Source of the DNA: Myxococcota bacterium
Lineage (GTDB): Bacteria; Myxococcota_A; UBA9160; UBA4427
Direction: 5' to 3'
DNA length: 35,459 nucleotides
NCBI GenBank assembly: GCA_030748735.1
Contig: JASMLK010000073.1
Coordinates: 1-35,459 of the forward strand
Shown here: one piece after another, positions 33,740-35,459 of the stretch
Layout: the number at the start of each line of letters is the position of its first letter
Numbering within the stretch: position 1 is the stretch's first letter
Notes under the pieces: generated by a model
Databases searched by the model: none
The model's input: only the letters and a program-made list of their open reading frames with translations
Told to the model about the DNA's origin: nothing
Translations under genes and position numbers: made by a program

Positions 33740-33960
33740 TTGACCCTGGCGGTATATGCACCGTATTCTACGCCGTGCGGGTCAGCTGTCCGACCCGTTG
33801 CTGGAATTGGGGTATTCGCTCGCATGTCCGGGGTGGTCCTCGTTGTCCATTTCGATCTTGTCTAGTGACGCGTTCACGTGTCACTTCAGGCGGTGTCGAT
33901 GGGCAGCCAGGTCCTGGGAAGGGAGTCCGAACGATCGCGTTTCGCGGTCGCCGGACTTTT
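33740..33960 (+). ncRNA. Candidate structured non-coding RNA with terminator
   Basis: A sigma-70-like promoter, TTGACC at 33740-33745 and TATTCT at 33764-33769 with an 18-base spacer, would start a transcript near 33776. Downstream are hairpin P1 (CGGGTC 33778-33783, GACCCG 33792-33797), hairpin P2 (nine pairs including one G-U, 33864-33872 with 33877-33885, TTCA loop) and P3, a two-part hairpin at 33924-33957 (AGTCCG/CGGACT enclosing GATCGCG/CGCGGTC) followed by TTT, which looks like an intrinsic terminator. The implied RNA is about 185 bases. I do not recognise a known RNA family. It could also be an attenuator leader. Confidence 0.4.
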
Positions 33961-34049
33961 AGCCACACGGAAATCGAACGGCGCCTCGAATGCCAACGGG
34001 AAGCTCACCCCCGAGTCTTCGCGAACGGCTCCAGAGAAGGGGCAGCAGA

Positions 34050-34090
34050 GGCGCCCGGGTCGAGGTGATGCTCCCCGGGCGCCCTTCCTT
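34050..34090 (+). terminator. Second hairpin/terminator-like structure
   Basis: Perfect ten-base stem (GGCGCCCGGG at 34050-34059, complement at 34074-34083), 14-base loop, followed by CTTCCTTTT. It would end any transcript that passes the hairpin at 33924-33957. No open reading frame that it serves is evident. Confidence 0.6.
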
Positions 34091-34424
34091 TTGGGGTCGC
34101 GCGTGCGCGATCCCTTGGCTCAGGGTTGTTTCCGCTCACGGTCCGGGAGCGTGGGACTGCGGTTGCTCTTGGTATCCCCGCGTTCGGTGCCGTTTTCTCT
34201 GGGTGGAGTGTGCAGGGTGGAGGCTGCAGTGTCGGGATTGCATGGCGGGGAGAGGGAGGGGGGCGACCGGCTAAATTGCTGAAAACATTGGGGTTTGATC
34301 TTGGGCATGGGGTTTGCTCATAGGGCGGGGCATGATGAGCTGCCCGCTTGAACAACCACGAGCGCCCCTTCATTCCCGCGGATTCGAATCCCGTGGTTTC
34401 GAGGTGGGGCCCGAGGAGCGAAGC

Positions 34425-35459
34425 ATGGACAACCGCTCGCGACGCCGGCATCGCGATCGGGAACGCGCGGACATGCGAAAGCAACGCGCGATCGAAAAGC
34501 GCGCCCGCAAGCGCAACCGCCACACGCCAGAAGAACGCCGCTATCGCGCCGCGCGACGGCGCGCGAACCGGCGCTTCGGTTGGCTGATTCACGCCATCAC
34601 CTACGCGTCGGTGCTCGCTCTCATCCTGGTGAGTTCGCGCAGTGTGTATTACACGATGATCGTTGCACTGGCTTGGGGTATCGGACTTGCGCTCCACTAT
34701 GTCGCCGCCCTTCTCGGCCCGCGACTTCGCCAGCAGTGGATCAACGAAGAGCTCGGCCGACACGTGGAGCAGGGCACTCACAAGCTCCAGAGTGCCGAAC
34801 ACGCCAACGCGCGTTCCCTCGAAGGCCTGTCGGCATCGATCGCCCACGAAATCCGCAACCCGGTGACCGCGGCCAAGAGCCTGGTTCAGCAGATGGGTGA
34901 AGACCCGGTTTCGAACGACAACATGCAGTACGCGCGGGTCGCGCTGGAAGAACTCGATCGCGTCGAACGTTCGATTTCGCATCTCTTGAAGTACGCGCGC
35001 GATGAAGACTTCCGTTTCGAACCGGTGAGCCTTCCCGACATCATCGACTCTGCGGTGGCTTCCGTACAGGACCGCGTCGAAAGCCAGCACGTCGAAGTCG
35101 ACATCGAAGTCTCCGCACCGTGCACGATGCGTGGCGACGCAGAAAAGCTCCGCCGCGTCGTCGTGAACCTCCTGCGCAACGCCATGGACGCCTTCGACGA
35201 AGCCCGGGTCGAGATGCCCTGCATCGTCATCATGGCGGGCGAGAACCTGGCGGGCAGCGAGGTCTGGCTGCGTTTCCGAGACAACGGCCCAGGCATGGCC
35301 CCCGAAGTTCGCGACCGCATCTTCGACCCCTTCTACACCACCAAGCAAGACGGCACCGGGCTCGGGCTCGCGCTTTCGAAGAAGCTGGTCGAGTCGCACG
35401 GCGGAAGCATGGAAGTGCAGGAGCTGGCGGGAGCCGGCAGCGAGTTCCTGCTCACCTTT
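34425..35459 (+). CDS. Sensor histidine kinase with 2TM region (3' end outside the window)
   Basis: The frame is open from ATG 34425 to the end of the window (345 codons) and has GAGGAG six bases upstream. The first 52 residues are extremely basic (RSRRRHRDRERADMRKQRAI and so on). Two membrane segments follow (HAITYASVLALILVSS, and YTMIVALAWGIGLALHYVAALL), as in 2TM-type sensors. A short helical region leads to HisKA with the phospho-acceptor His in SIAHEIRNPV (about residue 143), then HATPase with NLLRNAMDAF (N box), DNGPGMAP (G1), FDPFYTTK (F) and GTGLGLALSK (G2). There is no large periplasmic sensor domain, so it may sense from the membrane or cytoplasm. The response regulator is not in the window. 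Confidence 0.93.
   Translation, partial: MDNRSRRRHRDRERADMRKQRAIEKRARKRNRHTPEERRYRAARRRANRRFGWLIHAITYASVLALILVSSRSVYYTMIVALAWGIGLALHYVAALLGPRLRQQWINEELGRHVEQGTHKLQSAEHANARSLEGLSASIAHEIRNPVTAAKSLVQQMGEDPVSNDNMQYARVALEELDRVERSISHLLKYARDEDFRFEPVSLPDIIDSAVASVQDRVESQHVEVDIEVSAPCTMRGDAEKLRRVVVNLLRNAMDAFDEARVEMPCIVIMAGENLAGSEVWLRFRDNGPGMAPEVRDRIFDPFYTTKQDGTGLGLALSKKLVESHGGSMEVQELAGAGSEFLLTF

Larger units (their letters stand above)
33494..34424. other. Long gene-poor region with possible structured RNA
   Basis: In these 931 bases I see no protein-coding gene: the open frames lack family features, ribosome-binding sites or consistent codon use. A promoter-like pair and several hairpins lie between 33740 and 34090 and are listed separately. 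The segment from about 34100 to 34410 is G-rich and holds GGATTCGAATCC, a 12-base palindrome at about 34379-34390, which resembles a tRNA T-arm but has no tRNA around it. The kinase gene begins at 34425. Confidence 0.6.

Noticed and set aside
34379..34390. GGATTCGAATCC palindrome resembling a tRNA T-arm, possible attachment site
   Set aside because: No acceptor, D or anticodon arm and no duplicated copy in the window, so neither tRNA nor att site is supported.
34005..35399. 464-residue minus-strand open frame
   Set aside because: It is the antisense shadow of the histidine kinase gene, whose plus-strand frame has all kinase motifs; high GC causes long shadow frames.
1..35459. CRISPR arrays, rRNA, prophage or toxin-antitoxin modules
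   Set aside because: No spaced direct repeats, rRNA sequence, integrase, phage structural gene or toxin-antitoxin pair is visible.

Overview
The window is GC-rich DNA, densely packed with short operons on both strands, from a bacterium that is probably Gram-negative (it encodes a lipoprotein with a clear lipobox). The gene set is an outer-membrane-type generalist with many oxidative and CoA-dependent catabolic enzymes: two cytochromes P450, three intact short-chain dehydrogenases, an acyl-CoA synthetase, a class III CoA transferase and several TetR regulators. This suggests an uncultured deltaproteobacterial-type lineage (Myxococcota or Binatota-like), but the sequence alone does not prove it.

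Layout. 1-2689: tail of an acetoin/pyruvate dehydrogenase-type operon (E1 alpha end, E1 beta, and an E2 in which the acyltransferase core is replaced by an alpha/beta hydrolase). 2699-7056, minus strand: a paraoxonase-like membrane-anchored protein, then an operon of acyl-CoA synthetase, nitronate monooxygenase-like protein and a small membrane protein. 7200-8384: a P450, divergent from that operon. 8544-10742: an unusual fusion of a sugar-phosphate isomerase/lactonase-like domain with an alpha/beta hydrolase. 10753-13694: a VOC protein and a CYP51-ferredoxin fusion, divergent from a TetR gene. 13691-17653: gene debris (dioxygenase remnants, truncated hydrolase, truncated SDR), a 162-bp inverted-repeat element, two intact SDR genes and an intact hydrolase. 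17678-20446: a large secreted beta-helix lipoprotein. 20724-22776: SDR plus CoA transferase. 22962-24532: a TetR divergent from a sterol desaturase-family hydroxylase. 24671-28462: a SnoaL-like protein, then an FAD amine oxidase plus TetR divergent from a class III aminotransferase. 28477-32243: a DUF3604 protein coupled to a GH3 glycosidase. 32763-35459: tRNA-Arg, an M41-like protein without its metal motif, a possibly structured non-coding region, and a sensor histidine kinase cut by the window end.

The strongest system-level signal is a shared operator. The sequence ACAKTGCAnnnnnAWTGT occurs in three divergent intergenic regions: acyl-CoA synthetase operon/P450, CYP51-ferredoxin/TetR, and TetR/sterol desaturase. 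Two of the three sites adjoin genes for paralogous TetR proteins that share the unusual recognition-helix sequence VSWGAxQHHFGD. I infer a small local regulon that links sterol or lipid oxidation (CYP51, sterol desaturase-family enzyme, second P450) to acyl-CoA activation.

The other standout items are the 732-residue two-domain fusion at 8544-10742, the CYP51-ferredoxin fusion, and the inverted-repeat element with target-site duplication at 16447-16618.
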